NCBI RefSeq assembly: GCF_022809715.1
Contig: NZ_CP094460.1
Location: forward strand, 2,852,001-2,916,000
Source: Burkholderia pyrrocinia
GTDB lineage: Bacteria > Pseudomonadota > Gammaproteobacteria > Burkholderiales > Burkholderiaceae
Direction: 5' to 3'
DNA: 64,000 nucleotides
Under the pieces are notes generated by a model. The model was not told the DNA's origin and ran no database searches. It saw only the letters and a list, made by a program, of their open reading frames with translations. The position numbers and the translations under genes are program-made. Each line of letters opens with the position of its first letter. Position 1 is the first letter of the stretch. Of this stretch, positions 53,347 to 62,359 are shown piece by piece.

Positions 53347-54111
53347 ATGGATCTGTTGACCTTGGCCGGTGTGGTGCTGGGCGGCGCGGCGATCGTGTTC
53401 GGGTTCGCGCTGGAAGGCGGGCATTTTTCGATGCTGTTCCAGTTCGAGGCGCTCGTCATCGTGCTCGGCGGCACGCTCGGCGCGGTGATGATCCAGAACA
53501 CCTGGGCACGCTTCTTCGACGCGGTGAAGCAGTTGCGGCTTGCGTTCGTGCGCGCGAGAGAGGTCGATCGCAAGCACCTGTCCGACCTGCTCGAATGGGG
53601 CGATCGTGCAAAGCTCGACGGGCTGCTCGCGTTCGAATCGATGGACGTGAGCGGCATCCATCCGTTCGCGCGCCGCGGGCTCGAACTGCTGGCGAACGGC
53701 GTGTCGACCGCCGTGCTCGAGGATGCATTGCAGCGCGAACTCGACGCATACGAGCGCAGCCGCCTGGCCGCCGTGCGCGTGTGGCAGCAGGCGGGCGGGT
53801 ATGCGCCGACGTTCGGCATTCTCGGATCGGTGCTCGGGCTCGTGCAGGTGACGAGCCATATTCTCGAACCGGCGCAGCTCGGGCCGGGCATCGCGGTTGC
53901 ATTCATCGCGACGCTGTACGGGCTGGCGTTTGCGAACCTCGTGTTTCTGCCGCTTTACGGCAAGCTGCGCGCGCAGATCGATAGCGAGCTGCGGTTTCGC
54001 AAGCTGTATCTCGACGGTTTGCTCGCGATCTCGCGCAAGGAGTCGCCGCATACGATCGAAACGCGGCTGACCGGTGATGTGCGTGGGCGTGCGGCCGAGT
54101 CGCTCGCGTGA
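53347..54111 (+). CDS. MotA-like stator protein
   Basis: A 254-residue membrane protein of the MotA/PomA type: four helices, with the large cytoplasmic loop between helices 2 and 3 (residues about 55-145). Key segments are GLLAFESMDVSGIHPFARRGLELLANG in the loop that contacts FliG, AGGYAPTFGILGSVLGLVQV with the conserved Pro154, and GPGIAVAFIATLYGLAFANLVFLPLYGKL. It would form the proton channel with the MotB-like protein encoded next. It starts 13 bp after the cNMP-FliG-like gene. Flagellar genes are absent from the window, so a special stator is likely. Confidence 0.85.
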   Translation: MDLLTLAGVVLGGAAIVFGFALEGGHFSMLFQFEALVIVLGGTLGAVMIQNTWARFFDAVKQLRLAFVRAREVDRKHLSDLLEWGDRAKLDGLLAFESMDVSGIHPFARRGLELLANGVSTAVLEDALQRELDAYERSRLAAVRVWQQAGGYAPTFGILGSVLGLVQVTSHILEPAQLGPGIAVAFIATLYGLAFANLVFLPLYGKLRAQIDSELRFRKLYLDGLLAISRKESPHTIETRLTGDVRGRAAESLA

Positions 54112-54150
54112 TGTGCTGCGTATGCGGTACGACAAACAGGGATCTTCGGT

Positions 54151-54819
54151 ATGACAGCCCGAGCTGACGGTACGACCGCCGCGGATCGCGATGACCACGA
54201 ACTCGAAGGCACGCAGTCCGGACGCTGGCTGATTTCGTACGCGGATCTCATCACGACGCTGATGGTGCTGTTTCTCGCGCTGTACGTGCTCCAGCTCGCA
54301 AAATACAACGCGCTCGACGCGCGATACCAGACGCTCGCGCGACATGCCGGCGGCGCTGCGAGTACGGCCAATGTCGTAACACCCGAACGCGCGCCGGCCT
54401 GGCTCGCGTTGCTCGATAAGTTGAAGACGAACGGGCGGATTTCGCTGGTGAAGGCGCCGCATGGCGTCGAGATCGGCATCGACGCGAAGATCCTGTTCAA
54501 CGTCGGCGATGCGCGCTTGCTGCCCGATTCGTCGCCCGTGCTGAACCAGATCGCGCAGGCACTGAGCGAGCATGCGACCGGCGACATTCTCGTCGAAGGG
54601 CATACGGACAACGTGCCGATTGCGACCGCGAAATACGAATCGAACTGGGAGCTTTCGTCGGCGCGCGCGGGGAGCGTCGTGCGCTACCTGACCGAGCGCG
54701 GCGTGGCGCCGCATCGGCTTGCGGCGATCGGGCGGGCCGATACGCAGCCGCTTGTGGCGGGCGACGACGCTGCCGCGCGAGCGCGGAATCGGCGCGTGAC
54801 GATCTTCGTTGCGTATTGA
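54151..54819 (+). CDS. MotB-like OmpA-domain stator protein
   Basis: A 222-residue protein: a cytoplasmic tail, one helix (SYADLITTLMVLFLALYVLQ) with Asp32 in YADL, the same position as the proton-binding aspartate of E. coli MotB, then a plug-like segment and a C-terminal OmpA domain for peptidoglycan (ILFNVGDARLLPDSSPVLNQI, VEGHTDNVPI, NWELSSARAGSVVRYL, ADTQPLVAGDDAAARARNRRV). It anchors the MotA-like channel to the cell wall. It starts 39 bp after the MotA-like gene. Confidence 0.88.
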   Translation: MTARADGTTAADRDDHELEGTQSGRWLISYADLITTLMVLFLALYVLQLAKYNALDARYQTLARHAGGAASTANVVTPERAPAWLALLDKLKTNGRISLVKAPHGVEIGIDAKILFNVGDARLLPDSSPVLNQIAQALSEHATGDILVEGHTDNVPIATAKYESNWELSSARAGSVVRYLTERGVAPHRLAAIGRADTQPLVAGDDAAARARNRRVTIFVAY

Positions 54820-54929
54820 TTTGCGCTGATCGTGCGCGTATAGGCGGCCGCATATGCCCGCCTGTCAACGACATAACGAATCTCGAATGACAGATATCTG
54901 AAATCAGCGATGCGCTTCTGTGCGTGCAT

Positions 54930-54937
54930 GCCGATAA
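54930..54937 (+). promoter_or_regulatory. Possible sigma-28 -10 element
   Basis: GCCGATAA exactly matches the FliA (sigma-28) -10 consensus and lies 39 bp before the chemoreceptor start. The -35 region is weak, so the call is tentative. If real, the receptor belongs to the flagellar regulon. Confidence 0.4.
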
Positions 54938-54976
54938 CTCAAACTGGCTCAGACCGAGCGGTTACCGAGGGTTCCC

Positions 54977-56839
54977 ATGCATTTCTGGCGCAAGCTTTCC
55001 ATTCAGAACAAGCTGATTCTCAGCATGACGAGTTGCCTGCTCGTGTTCGTCGCGATTTCGAGCGGGCTGAGCATTCGCCTGATCGGCAACGCGGTGAGCG
55101 ATCGCGTCGTCCGCGAAGAGTTGCCGACCGCAGTGAACGGCATTCGCGCCGACGTGCAGCGGCAGATGGCCGGGCCGATCGCCGCGTCGCGCATTCTCGC
55201 GCGCGATGCGTTCCTGCTGCAATGGGAAGCCGAAGGCGAACCGGACGCCGGCACGCGCAACTGGATCCAGCTCGCGAAGAACGTGAAGGACGAGCAGAAG
55301 GCCGCGTCCGTGCAGTGGGTGTCGGTGAAGAGCGGCAACTACTACAACGAAGCCGGCCTGCAGCGGAAGGTCACCGACAAGGATCAGTGGCTGACCAGCT
55401 TCCTGTCGTCCGGCAAGGCGTTCGACGTGAACATGGATCGCGAGGTGACCGTTGGCGGCTACATGATGTTCATCAACAGCCGCGTGGAACTCGACGGCGT
55501 GCCGATCGGCGCGGCGAGCATGAGCCTGTCCGTCGATGCGCTCGCGAAGGGCATCTCGGCATACCGGATCGGCGAGACCGGGTTCGCGTATCTCGTGCGT
55601 CCGGACGGCGCGATCATGATGCATCGCGATACGTCGCTGATCGACGGCAAGCATTTTCTCAAGGACCAGCTTGGTCTGCCTGACGATGCGTCGTCGACGC
55701 TGCTGGCCGGCAAGCCGTATGCGTACCTGAGCTACAACGGCGACGGCGGCGCGCGCTTCATCGCGACGTCGTTTATTCCGGAGCTGAATGCGTATGTCGT
55801 CGTCGAGGTGCCGCAGGCGGAACTGCTTGGGCCGGTGACGCGTGCGATTCGTAGTGCGGCGCTGGTTGCGGCGGTGGTGGGGCTTGGGGTTGCGCTGATC
55901 GTCATCTGGCTGGTTGGGCGTGCGATCGCCGCGCCGATTCGGCGTGCGGCTACGTTGCTGTCGGAGATTGCGAGTGGCCAGGGTGACCTGACGCGCCGGA
56001 TGACGGTCGAGAGCCAGGACGAGATCGGGCAGTTGTCGGATGCGTTCAACCGGTTCGTGTCGTCGTTGTCGACGCTTGTTCATCGGATTCGGGCGGCTTC
56101 TGCTTCGATTGCGACCGGGTCGGCGCAGATTGCTTCGGGGAATGCGGATTTGAGCGAACGCACCGAAGGGCAGTCGAGCAACCTGGAGCGGACGGCTTCG
56201 TCGATGGAAGAGATCACGGCCGTGGTGCGGAACAACACCGAGACGGCGACTACTGCTGCGAAGATGATTACTGGCGCGTCGGATGCGGCGGCGCGTGGCG
56301 GGCAGGTGGTGGGTGAGGTTGTTAGCACGATGCAGCAGATCAGCGACGCGTCGCAGCGGATCTCAGAGATCATCGTGATGATCGACAGTATTTCATTTCA
56401 GACGAATATTCTTGCGCTGAATGCGGCGGTGGAGGCGGCGCGGGCGGGGGAGCAGGGGCGTGGGTTTGCTGTTGTTGCTTCGGAAGTGCGGAATCTGGCG
56501 CAGCGAAGCGCGCAGGCTGCGAAGGAGATCAAGGCGCTGATCGAACACAGCGCGGGGACGGTGAATACCGGGTCGCGGTTGGTTAGCGAGGCGGGGAAGG
56601 TGATGAGTGATGTTGTCTCGCAGGTTCAAGGCGTCAGCGCGATGATGAGCGAGATTGCCGAGGCTAGCCTGGAGCAGAGTGCCGGGATCGATCAGATTGG
56701 GGATGCGGTGCAGTCTTTGGATCAGATGACGCAGCAGAATGCGGCTTTGGTGGAGGAAAGCGCGGCGGCGGCAGAGAGTTTGAAGCAGCAGGCGGCGGAA
56801 TTGACGAAGCTCGTGTCGGCTTTCAAGGTGGATGAGTAA
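54977..56839 (+). CDS. Methyl-accepting chemotaxis protein
   Basis: A 620-residue chemoreceptor. An N-terminal helix (residues about 12-34) is followed by a periplasmic Cache-like sensor of about 250 residues ([44 protein letters not shown]), a second helix ([21 protein letters not shown]), HAMP, and a cytoplasmic coiled-coil with the signalling tip [39 protein letters not shown]. No C-terminal CheR-binding pentapeptide is present. It lies 157 bp after the MotB-like gene. The codon usage in the last third is noticeably less G/C-biased at third positions than the first third. Confidence 0.95.
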   Translation: MHFWRKLSIQNKLILSMTSCLLVFVAISSGLSIRLIGNAVSDRVVREELPTAVNGIRADVQRQMAGPIAASRILARDAFLLQWEAEGEPDAGTRNWIQLAKNVKDEQKAASVQWVSVKSGNYYNEAGLQRKVTDKDQWLTSFLSSGKAFDVNMDREVTVGGYMMFINSRVELDGVPIGAASMSLSVDALAKGISAYRIGETGFAYLVRPDGAIMMHRDTSLIDGKHFLKDQLGLPDDASSTLLAGKPYAYLSYNGDGGARFIATSFIPELNAYVVVEVPQAELLGPVTRAIRSAALVAAVVGLGVALIVIWLVGRAIAAPIRRAATLLSEIASGQGDLTRRMTVESQDEIGQLSDAFNRFVSSLSTLVHRIRAASASIATGSAQIASGNADLSERTEGQSSNLERTASSMEEITAVVRNNTETATTAAKMITGASDAAARGGQVVGEVVSTMQQISDASQRISEIIVMIDSISFQTNILALNAAVEAARAGEQGRGFAVVASEVRNLAQRSAQAAKEIKALIEHSAGTVNTGSRLVSEAGKVMSDVVSQVQGVSAMMSEIAEASLEQSAGIDQIGDAVQSLDQMTQQNAALVEESAAAAESLKQQAAELTKLVSAFKVDE

Positions 56840-56877
56840 GGTCTGAGTCGCGTTTTAGAACGAGGCGTTTCTGAGGG

Positions 56878-56908
56878 ACGGCTGCCGTGGGTTCGCGGCA
56901 GCCGTTTT
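56878..56908 (+). terminator. Terminator of the chemoreceptor gene
   Basis: Stem ACGGCTGCCG/CGGCAGCCGT with an 8-base loop and TTTT, 39 bp past the stop. Confidence 0.85.
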
Positions 56909-56943
56909 GCATTCGGGCTTGGGTTCGGGGACGTCATACAAGA

Positions 56944-57732
56944 ATGAAAATCATTTCCAAACTGAAAGCCGGGATGGGAGTGGTCGCGCTCCTGGCTCTG
57001 ATCGCTGTTGTCGGGGCGAAGGCGGTTACGACGCCGACTGATTCTTATCTCGCGGATCGGAAGAAAGCTGCCGAGGCAGTGAATGCGACTCCGATGGAAG
57101 ATCGGGCGGATTTGGACAAGAAATATACCGCCGAGTTGAATGCGAACCTGGTAAAGCTTGTCGGGACGGTCAAGGCGAAAAGGTTTTCCGGGAAGGTGGG
57201 GAGTAACTTGCATAGTGCTATCGCCGATGACGGGATGACGCCGGGGCCGAACGGGTTGTTCCTCAAGTCGGATGACGGGAAGGTGAATCTTCTTGTTACG
57301 ACGGTTCCGCTTTTGAAGGCTTGGGCGAAGACGGCGGATGCAGGGCTCAAGCCGTCGGATGATGTTGCCGTTATCTTCGATAACGAGACGTTTTATACGG
57401 ACGTGTTTGCTGATGATGCCGCGGCGTACCGGTTTGCCGAGTTGCCGGTGAAGCGGAAGCCGGCTGATGTGGCGGTGAAGGCGTTGCTGCTAGGCGAAAG
57501 TCAGGATGGTGTGCCGGAAGGGCCGCGTACGTTGGCGGTGTCGGTTAGGCAGGGGGAAAGAGTTTATATCCTCTGGAGGGATGTGATGGTTCTGGGGATT
57601 GTGGCTTGTGGAGCGGGGCGGGTGGCAGAGGAGAAGCAGCAGGAGTGTTTCGCGAAGCACTTGCCCACGCAGAAGAGCTATTCACGACTTGTGATGGAGG
57701 CACAGGCGATGGTGGATGAAGTCGTTCAATAG
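56944..57732 (+). CDS. Exported or membrane-anchored protein, unknown
   Basis: A 262-residue protein starting with a hydrophobic segment (KLKAGMGVVALLALIAVVGAKAV) that could be a signal or an anchor. The following Lys/Asp/Ala-rich part holds KKAAEAVNATPMEDRADLDKKY. Later segments are DDVAVIFDNETFYTDVFADDAAAYRFAELPVKRK and a C-terminal half with two Cys (VACGAGRV, QECFAKHL). Codon use has more T at third positions than the core genes, as in the 3' end of the chemoreceptor gene. I do not recognise it. It lies between the motility-related genes and the accessory island. Confidence 0.7.
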   Translation: MKIISKLKAGMGVVALLALIAVVGAKAVTTPTDSYLADRKKAAEAVNATPMEDRADLDKKYTAELNANLVKLVGTVKAKRFSGKVGSNLHSAIADDGMTPGPNGLFLKSDDGKVNLLVTTVPLLKAWAKTADAGLKPSDDVAVIFDNETFYTDVFADDAAAYRFAELPVKRKPADVAVKALLLGESQDGVPEGPRTLAVSVRQGERVYILWRDVMVLGIVACGAGRVAEEKQQECFAKHLPTQKSYSRLVMEAQAMVDEVVQ

Positions 57733-57962
57733 GGAACGGTTCGCCGACGTCGGCAGCCCGTGTTGGGAATGCACTTGATTGCTGCCATAGGCTCTCTAGT
57801 TGCGCAGCTCGTTGCATTACGGGGAGGCGATGTCTCGATGACCGGATTCGGCCATGGAGAGTTGTTCGTTGGTGAAACGGAACTGGCACTCAGGTCGGCT
57901 TCGTTCAAGCTCCTGCGCCGGAATGCAAGTTGGGCCTAGCAGAAAGCAGTGTTGCGAAGCGG

Positions 57963-59393
57963 CTAACCATCGACCGGTATAGGTGCAGCCAATGCAGAGA
58001 CTGGATGCCCAACGGTATAGTAGTTACAGTACTGCCCCGATGCGCCAGAAATCGCCAGCAAGATACGATTCAATAGAATCATTAGCGCCTTATTGTCTCG
58101 AATGATTTCGACGAACTTATCTTCTGGAATCTTGCTTCCATGAGCAGCTCGGTTACGTTTATTCCATGCGGACAATTCAACCGCACCTCCTTCGATTCCC
58201 AATTCGACGAGAAACCGCTCCATTACCGTACTTTGCGGCGCAAAATTTAAAGACTGTATTTTTCGAATCAACAACGCCTTTGTCTTGTCGTCACTATTTG
58301 AATCGCTTATGAGATTTTCGATTTGAGTTGAAAGTGTTTTCCAAGGGCTGGCGTCAAGCAATGTGGTCCTGAATTTTGTCCCCTGCTGCTCCGCGTATTT
58401 TCGCTGAAGAGATTCAATCGCTGCGCCGTAGTGGACGGCGGCAATGTGCGCAGGTGCTGCCACAGCATGCCAGTATGCCCAAAGAACACTCTGAAGGTCG
58501 AATAAATCGTAAATGTTCCATAGCGCCTTCATCATGCCTTCAAGCATGTCCTTGTCGATCTCATTATAGGATCGACTACTCAGTAACGTGGGCGGCAAAG
58601 TAATCAACTTGAATGCCGATCCATGCATCGTGTGTGCACTCCTAGCTTTGAAGTAGACTGGCCGCCAATGTGAATCAAAATACGTGAAACCAAGATCGAC
58701 AAGAAATTGACCTAAGCAAAACGATAGGATATCCTTAATCTTGGCCTGATCTTCATCGCTGGGACTTCCTTTGTATATGACGAATCCAGGTGAGCGAATA
58801 CCGTCGATATCCAAGCCTTGCACCTTAACCACAAAAAATTCCAATCCAGATAGTGAAAGATGCACGCAGGAACGGCTAAATCCTTCGGAATCTGAAGAGT
58901 CGTTTAATTCAATATCGAGGCCATCGCCACGATATTTTACTGTCTTCTCGTCGGTGCTTTTTCGATTGGCGGAATGTGGCCAGATGAAGTGATCTGGCAT
59001 ATTTTCGAGCCACTGTATAGTGTGCGCAGTTCCCCGTTCGCCCGCTGCCGTCCACTCCACGATATGAACTTGCGATTGTTCAGTTTTCAACGAGTCCGAC
59101 GGAGATGTCCCATGGGAGTGGCTGAGACTGTATGGCACTACACCCCGAGCGACGGCGGCATCGCCAGAGTATCCGGCGAACCGAACTTCCTCAACCGACA
59201 TTTGGACTGTTCCGGTCAATATTGGCTGGGCCTTGCTGCTGCTTTCCGTCGCCGAGACAGTCTCCAAGACCAATTTCAGGTCTTCGTCGCGCGTCAGTTT
59301 GAATTGTTTGATTGGTCCGTAGAGCGGCCCGTATTCAACAACAGAGCACGTCGACAAGTAAGCAGTCAAGCACTCCCATTCCCAAACTTTCAT
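57963..59393 (-). CDS. HEPN-type protein of ApeA-like layout
   Basis: A 476-residue soluble protein of low GC. The C-terminal third is helical and carries RNRAAH (R413 and H418), the R-x4-H motif of HEPN nucleases, in the context WNKRNRAAHGSKIPEDKFVEII, as in the ApeA-type HEPN family. The N-terminal half is beta-rich and would be a recognition domain. HEPN proteins of this kind act in antiphage defence by cutting RNA or tRNA. GGAGAC precedes the ATG. It is on the minus strand with two other unusual genes upstream. The defence role is inferred. Confidence 0.65.
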   Translation of the reverse strand: MKVWEWECLTAYLSTCSVVEYGPLYGPIKQFKLTRDEDLKLVLETVSATESSSKAQPILTGTVQMSVEEVRFAGYSGDAAVARGVVPYSLSHSHGTSPSDSLKTEQSQVHIVEWTAAGERGTAHTIQWLENMPDHFIWPHSANRKSTDEKTVKYRGDGLDIELNDSSDSEGFSRSCVHLSLSGLEFFVVKVQGLDIDGIRSPGFVIYKGSPSDEDQAKIKDILSFCLGQFLVDLGFTYFDSHWRPVYFKARSAHTMHGSAFKLITLPPTLLSSRSYNEIDKDMLEGMMKALWNIYDLFDLQSVLWAYWHAVAAPAHIAAVHYGAAIESLQRKYAEQQGTKFRTTLLDASPWKTLSTQIENLISDSNSDDKTKALLIRKIQSLNFAPQSTVMERFLVELGIEGGAVELSAWNKRNRAAHGSKIPEDKFVEIIRDNKALMILLNRILLAISGASGQYCNYYTVGHPVSALAAPIPVDG

Positions 59394-59551
59394 TGCTCGT
59401 CTCCATTAGTGAGTGACGCTTAAATTTCTAAAAAAGTCTATCCTATCCGATGAATGATCGTCACACCCTAGGAAACTGCCGTTGCATCGACGAGTTGAAT
59501 CCGCAAGTGAGTTAAGCCGACCAACAAAGCCGCGGCGGCGTGAATGTGTTG

Positions 59552-60091
59552 TTAGGCATGCGCGCGGAGAACAACATCAAAGTGATCCTTGATTCCCAGG
59601 ATTTCATTTGCGTAAGCTTCTCTCTCTGATTGACTCTTTGAAGTTGTAGCATTCGGTGTGAATGGCGCAAAGGATTTCATTGCTTCTGCAAACTGTCTCA
59701 TTCTCTTTCGATCAATCCATTCCGGGAATAGGTAGTAGTTTTCTCCGGAAAATTTGTAGAAAATGTCCAATGATGTTCGTTTATATCGCTGAATTTGTTC
59801 CCAGGATTCAGGGTCAATTTCCTTTAATTTATCCGTATTCCACGCCATGTTTTTCATCATCTCCGTAGTTATTGGAATGTAGTGGAGATCGAAAAATATT
59901 GAATGCAGATCAGCTCGTACTTTGCCAAGCTCCTCTAGTTGTTTTTTATTTAATTCTGACCGAAAGAAATCCTTGCGCTTGACTGTGGTAGCCCAAATGG
60001 CGAGTGCGAGAGTGCAAAGGCCAAACAGAAATTGTCCGATCTTGGCAAGTAAATCCACCCAGGATAGAAGCTCTGGCGAAATTGTGATCAT
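59552..60091 (-). CDS. Single-pass membrane protein, unknown
   Basis: A 179-residue protein with one N-terminal helix (LLAKIGQFLFGLCTLALAIWATTV) and a polar C-terminal part that is largely helical. No motif recognised. Its start lies 6 bp after the stop of the HNH-like gene, without a good ribosome site of its own, so translation is probably coupled to it. Base composition is low in GC. In an accessory operon with an HNH-like protein, a membrane partner often acts as a toxic or localising component, but that is speculation. Confidence 0.65.
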   Translation of the reverse strand: MITISPELLSWVDLLAKIGQFLFGLCTLALAIWATTVKRKDFFRSELNKKQLEELGKVRADLHSIFFDLHYIPITTEMMKNMAWNTDKLKEIDPESWEQIQRYKRTSLDIFYKFSGENYYLFPEWIDRKRMRQFAEAMKSFAPFTPNATTSKSQSEREAYANEILGIKDHFDVVLRAHA

Positions 60092-60097
60092 TTAATA

Positions 60098-61048
60098 TCA
60101 AGTTGATTTGAGTGGTAAATTCTTGGGGCCGCTAGCCGGATAGATATGGCGCTCTAAGTAGGCATCTCTACACCAATTGTCCGAACCAATGCGTCCGTAA
60201 ATTGCGCCCAGAGCCTTCATATCTCTAACGTCAGATATGGAGTAAAGGTTTTCTAAAATTTTCTCAAGGCGCACAATTGATTCTTTAAAATATCCAGCGG
60301 GTGCAAATAGTAGATGATATGAACCCAGCTGCACATAAAGCACCGGAGACCCTCCACAACGGAAACCCCGCTGACTTCCTTTTATACCAACGACAAGCTG
60401 GGGCTCGGAAAAGTGTTGTATAACGCTGAATAGGTAATCATTCTCCAATCGCCAGAGCATCTCATCATCGGCTTGCACGGCTGACTCGGTTTGCACGACC
60501 GATTCACCAGAAAAGAAGTACGTATCATATCCTCCTGGCTCGTCGATATTGTCAATCTTTCTAGGTATGTGCTCCAGCCAACCAGAAAATCTCCGGCGGA
60601 AATATTCAGCTCCATCCCCTGATCTTATTGAATTGCTATAGATAATTCTCCACGCTATGCTCAGGGCGAATGATAAAGCGATGAAATCTAGGTTTGTGGT
60701 TTTATTTTCAGAATATGAATTGTTGAGAAATTTTCTGAAATGTGTCTCCCATTCGCTGAAGCGATTCTCACAATCATTGCAAAGATGCTTAAATTTCATG
60801 CCGTCCTGTGCTGGCATGCGATATCCATCAGCATCGTAGACGTGAAATTTATTGATCTCTCGATTTCTTGCTTTTCGTGCATCTCTGATTGCCTTGAATA
60901 CAAACCCCGATATTACGTGCCCTCGCCGATTTAGAGGTTTTATTTCGCCTTTGCTGTATTCGCAGTATGCGCAGTTGTCAGGAAATTTTGCGCCTTCATA
61001 TCGATATTTGTACGCCCGCTGCGGCCCTTTCTCTTGATCTATTTCCAT
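60098..61048 (-). CDS. HNH-like protein with a Cys/His metal cluster
   Basis: A 316-residue soluble protein. The N-terminal domain has C26-x2-C29 (NCAYCEY), a histidine in RRGHVISGFVFK (H44), and C90-x2-C93 (LCNDCENRFSEWE), an arrangement typical of HNH-type zinc-clasped domains; the conserved His and the acidic residues after the second pair fit a nuclease-like fold. The rest is unknown, helical with a beta section. GGAGGAG precedes the ATG at 61048. It is the first gene of a pair with the membrane protein gene. It could cut DNA or be a non-catalytic binder. Confidence 0.6.
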   Translation of the reverse strand: MEIDQEKGPQRAYKYRYEGAKFPDNCAYCEYSKGEIKPLNRRGHVISGFVFKAIRDARKARNREINKFHVYDADGYRMPAQDGMKFKHLCNDCENRFSEWETHFRKFLNNSYSENKTTNLDFIALSFALSIAWRIIYSNSIRSGDGAEYFRRRFSGWLEHIPRKIDNIDEPGGYDTYFFSGESVVQTESAVQADDEMLWRLENDYLFSVIQHFSEPQLVVGIKGSQRGFRCGGSPVLYVQLGSYHLLFAPAGYFKESIVRLEKILENLYSISDVRDMKALGAIYGRIGSDNWCRDAYLERHIYPASGPKNLPLKST

Positions 61049-61164
61049 ATAACTCCTCCGTGGATCATGTAAATATCCCTGCCTGATGCTGCAGCAGACT
61101 GTTGAACGTCCGTGCAGCGTCATCCACTTGGTCGTCATATTTTCCAAACGGGAACAGGCGACAC

Positions 61165-61377
61165 TCATCCGTGGAGGCATTGTGCCATGGCCAGCGAACC
61201 GGAATAGTGCAACTCGGTCAATACACCGGAATTTTTGAACTCCACTTCTGTGGTATCGTCAAGGAACCCTAACAACTTAGAAATATCGCTGCCTAAGAAA
61301 TAGAAGTTGGTCCCATGTGGCTGGACGTTGTGTTCATTGAACTTCTGGAGAATGAGAGCGGTCAGTTTTCGCACCAC
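61165..61377 (-). CDS. Possible small protein or gene fragment
   Basis: A 70-residue open frame starting at GTG, with no good ribosome site. The middle reads GTNFYFLGSDISKLLGFLDDTTEVEFKNSG, which has a plausible protein-like pattern; the ends look less natural. It may be the 3' part of a truncated gene. It lies upstream of the HNH-like gene and could also be non-coding. Confidence 0.35.
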   Translation of the reverse strand: MVRKLTALILQKFNEHNVQPHGTNFYFLGSDISKLLGFLDDTTEVEFKNSGVLTELHYSGSLAMAQCLHG

Positions 61378-61687
61378 TAGTGGTCTATCGACATCAACGC
61401 GGAGAACGTTAGCGGTCGCGTGCTATAGGACTTGAGAAGGGCGGTGGTCGAGGCCGTTTCGCACGATTGAAATGACTCTGAACCGGCCGGCTAAGCGATT
61501 CGACAGGTACAAAAGATCGCAAATTGACCTACCCGCAACACCGGCCCAGCGTCCCGCCCATCCCTATACCTAACGGCCAATCCCCTTCAACTCTCCATTT
61601 CTGAGATGCCAGCGCGACTACACTGGTCATGAAGCCTTGCTTCTCGCCATCGGGAGTAGATCGCAGCACCCTTCGCACCGATGGTCG
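61378..61687. other. Intergenic region upstream of symE
   Basis: A 310-bp stretch of mixed composition between the small frame and the symE leader. A TACACT (61616-61621) is a possible -10 on the plus strand. I see no gene, terminator for the minus-strand operon, or LexA box. Confidence 0.4.
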
Positions 61688-61834
61688 AAAAAAGTCCGTC
61701 TTGCCCAACAAGACGCAGCGAAGGGAGGAGAGAGAAGGGAAATCCACGGCAACAAAAAAGCGCGGGCCGCATGGGCGGCAACCCATACGACCCGCTGACC
61801 ACCACCAACTCGCACAAGGAGTCGGAAATGGCTA
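61688..61834 (-). ncRNA. Predicted antisense RNA over the symE start (SymR-like)
   Basis: On the minus strand, a -35/-10 pair (TTGAGC, TACTAT, 16-bp spacing) lies just inside symE and would start transcription near 61834, running across the symE start and ribosome site. A hairpin GTCTTG-TTGGG-CAAGAC (61698-61714) followed within four bases by six T residues (61688-61693) would end it, giving an RNA of about 147 nt. This is the layout of SymR, the antisense antitoxin of symE in E. coli. The RNA itself has not been seen. Confidence 0.45.
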
Positions 61835-62115
61835 ACGCCTATAGTAAGTCACGTCCCAAGAAGCTCAAACGGTACCCCGAGGTTGAGCTGACCCTCGACA
61901 GCAAGCCTGACCTTCCCCAGGAAGGTCAACCGTACATGCGATGGATGCGCGCCATCGACGCGCATTTCGAGATGTTCGGATTCAAACCGGGCGATCACGT
62001 CTATCTCGAGTTCAATTTCGATCTCCGAAAGGTCACCATCACGCCTGACCACAGCGCGCTGAACTGGCGAGAGCAGCCTTACGGTCAGGCTGCCCAGGAA
62101 GACGACGAGGCATAA
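61828..62115 (+). CDS. symE: SymE-family toxin
   Basis: A 95-residue protein of the SymE type I toxin family. The core PYMRWMRAIDAHFEMFGFKPGDHVYLEFNFDLRKVTITPDHS resembles the SymE fold (beta-strand-rich, 'GF.pGd.v.v..' segment), with a basic N-terminus (SKSRPKKLKRYPEVELTL) and an acidic C-terminus. SymE toxins act on nucleic acids and are controlled by an antisense RNA. AAGGAG sits at 61816-61821, six bases before the ATG. The gene is at the edge of the low-GC island. Confidence 0.75.
   Translation: MANAYSKSRPKKLKRYPEVELTLDSKPDLPQEGQPYMRWMRAIDAHFEMFGFKPGDHVYLEFNFDLRKVTITPDHSALNWREQPYGQAAQEDDEA
61841..61868 (-). promoter_or_regulatory. Antisense promoter inside symE
   Basis: TTGAGC (minus strand of 61863-61868) and TACTAT (61841-61846) with a 16-bp spacer. 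Each matches the sigma-70 hexamer at four of six positions. Confidence 0.45.
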
Positions 62116-62359
62116 ACAGCAAGGGCCGCTTTGCGTGGCACTCGCGGGTGCATTGCAAGCTTTGCACGAACGCGACTGACTGCCGGGGCGCAACTGCCCC
62201 GGCCATGGTCTCGAATAGTGCGATTCGCGCTCACAACCACCGTCAACAACTGTCACGACCGCAAGGCCCGTGAGGCCACGCCGCGCGTGTCGAAACGATC
62301 GGATGCATCCGGATTCAAGCGATGACCTTGAATGTCCACGTGCGTGCACAAACGACGCG

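Noticed and set aside
61529..61835. Several overlapping open frames upstream of symE
   Set aside because: They overlap each other on both strands, have no ribosome sites and their products look like random translation.
57733..62359. tRNA or attachment-site repeats at the edges of the low-GC island
   Set aside because: I looked for a tRNA-like cloverleaf and for matching direct repeats at both edges and found none, so integration by a site-specific recombinase is not supported.
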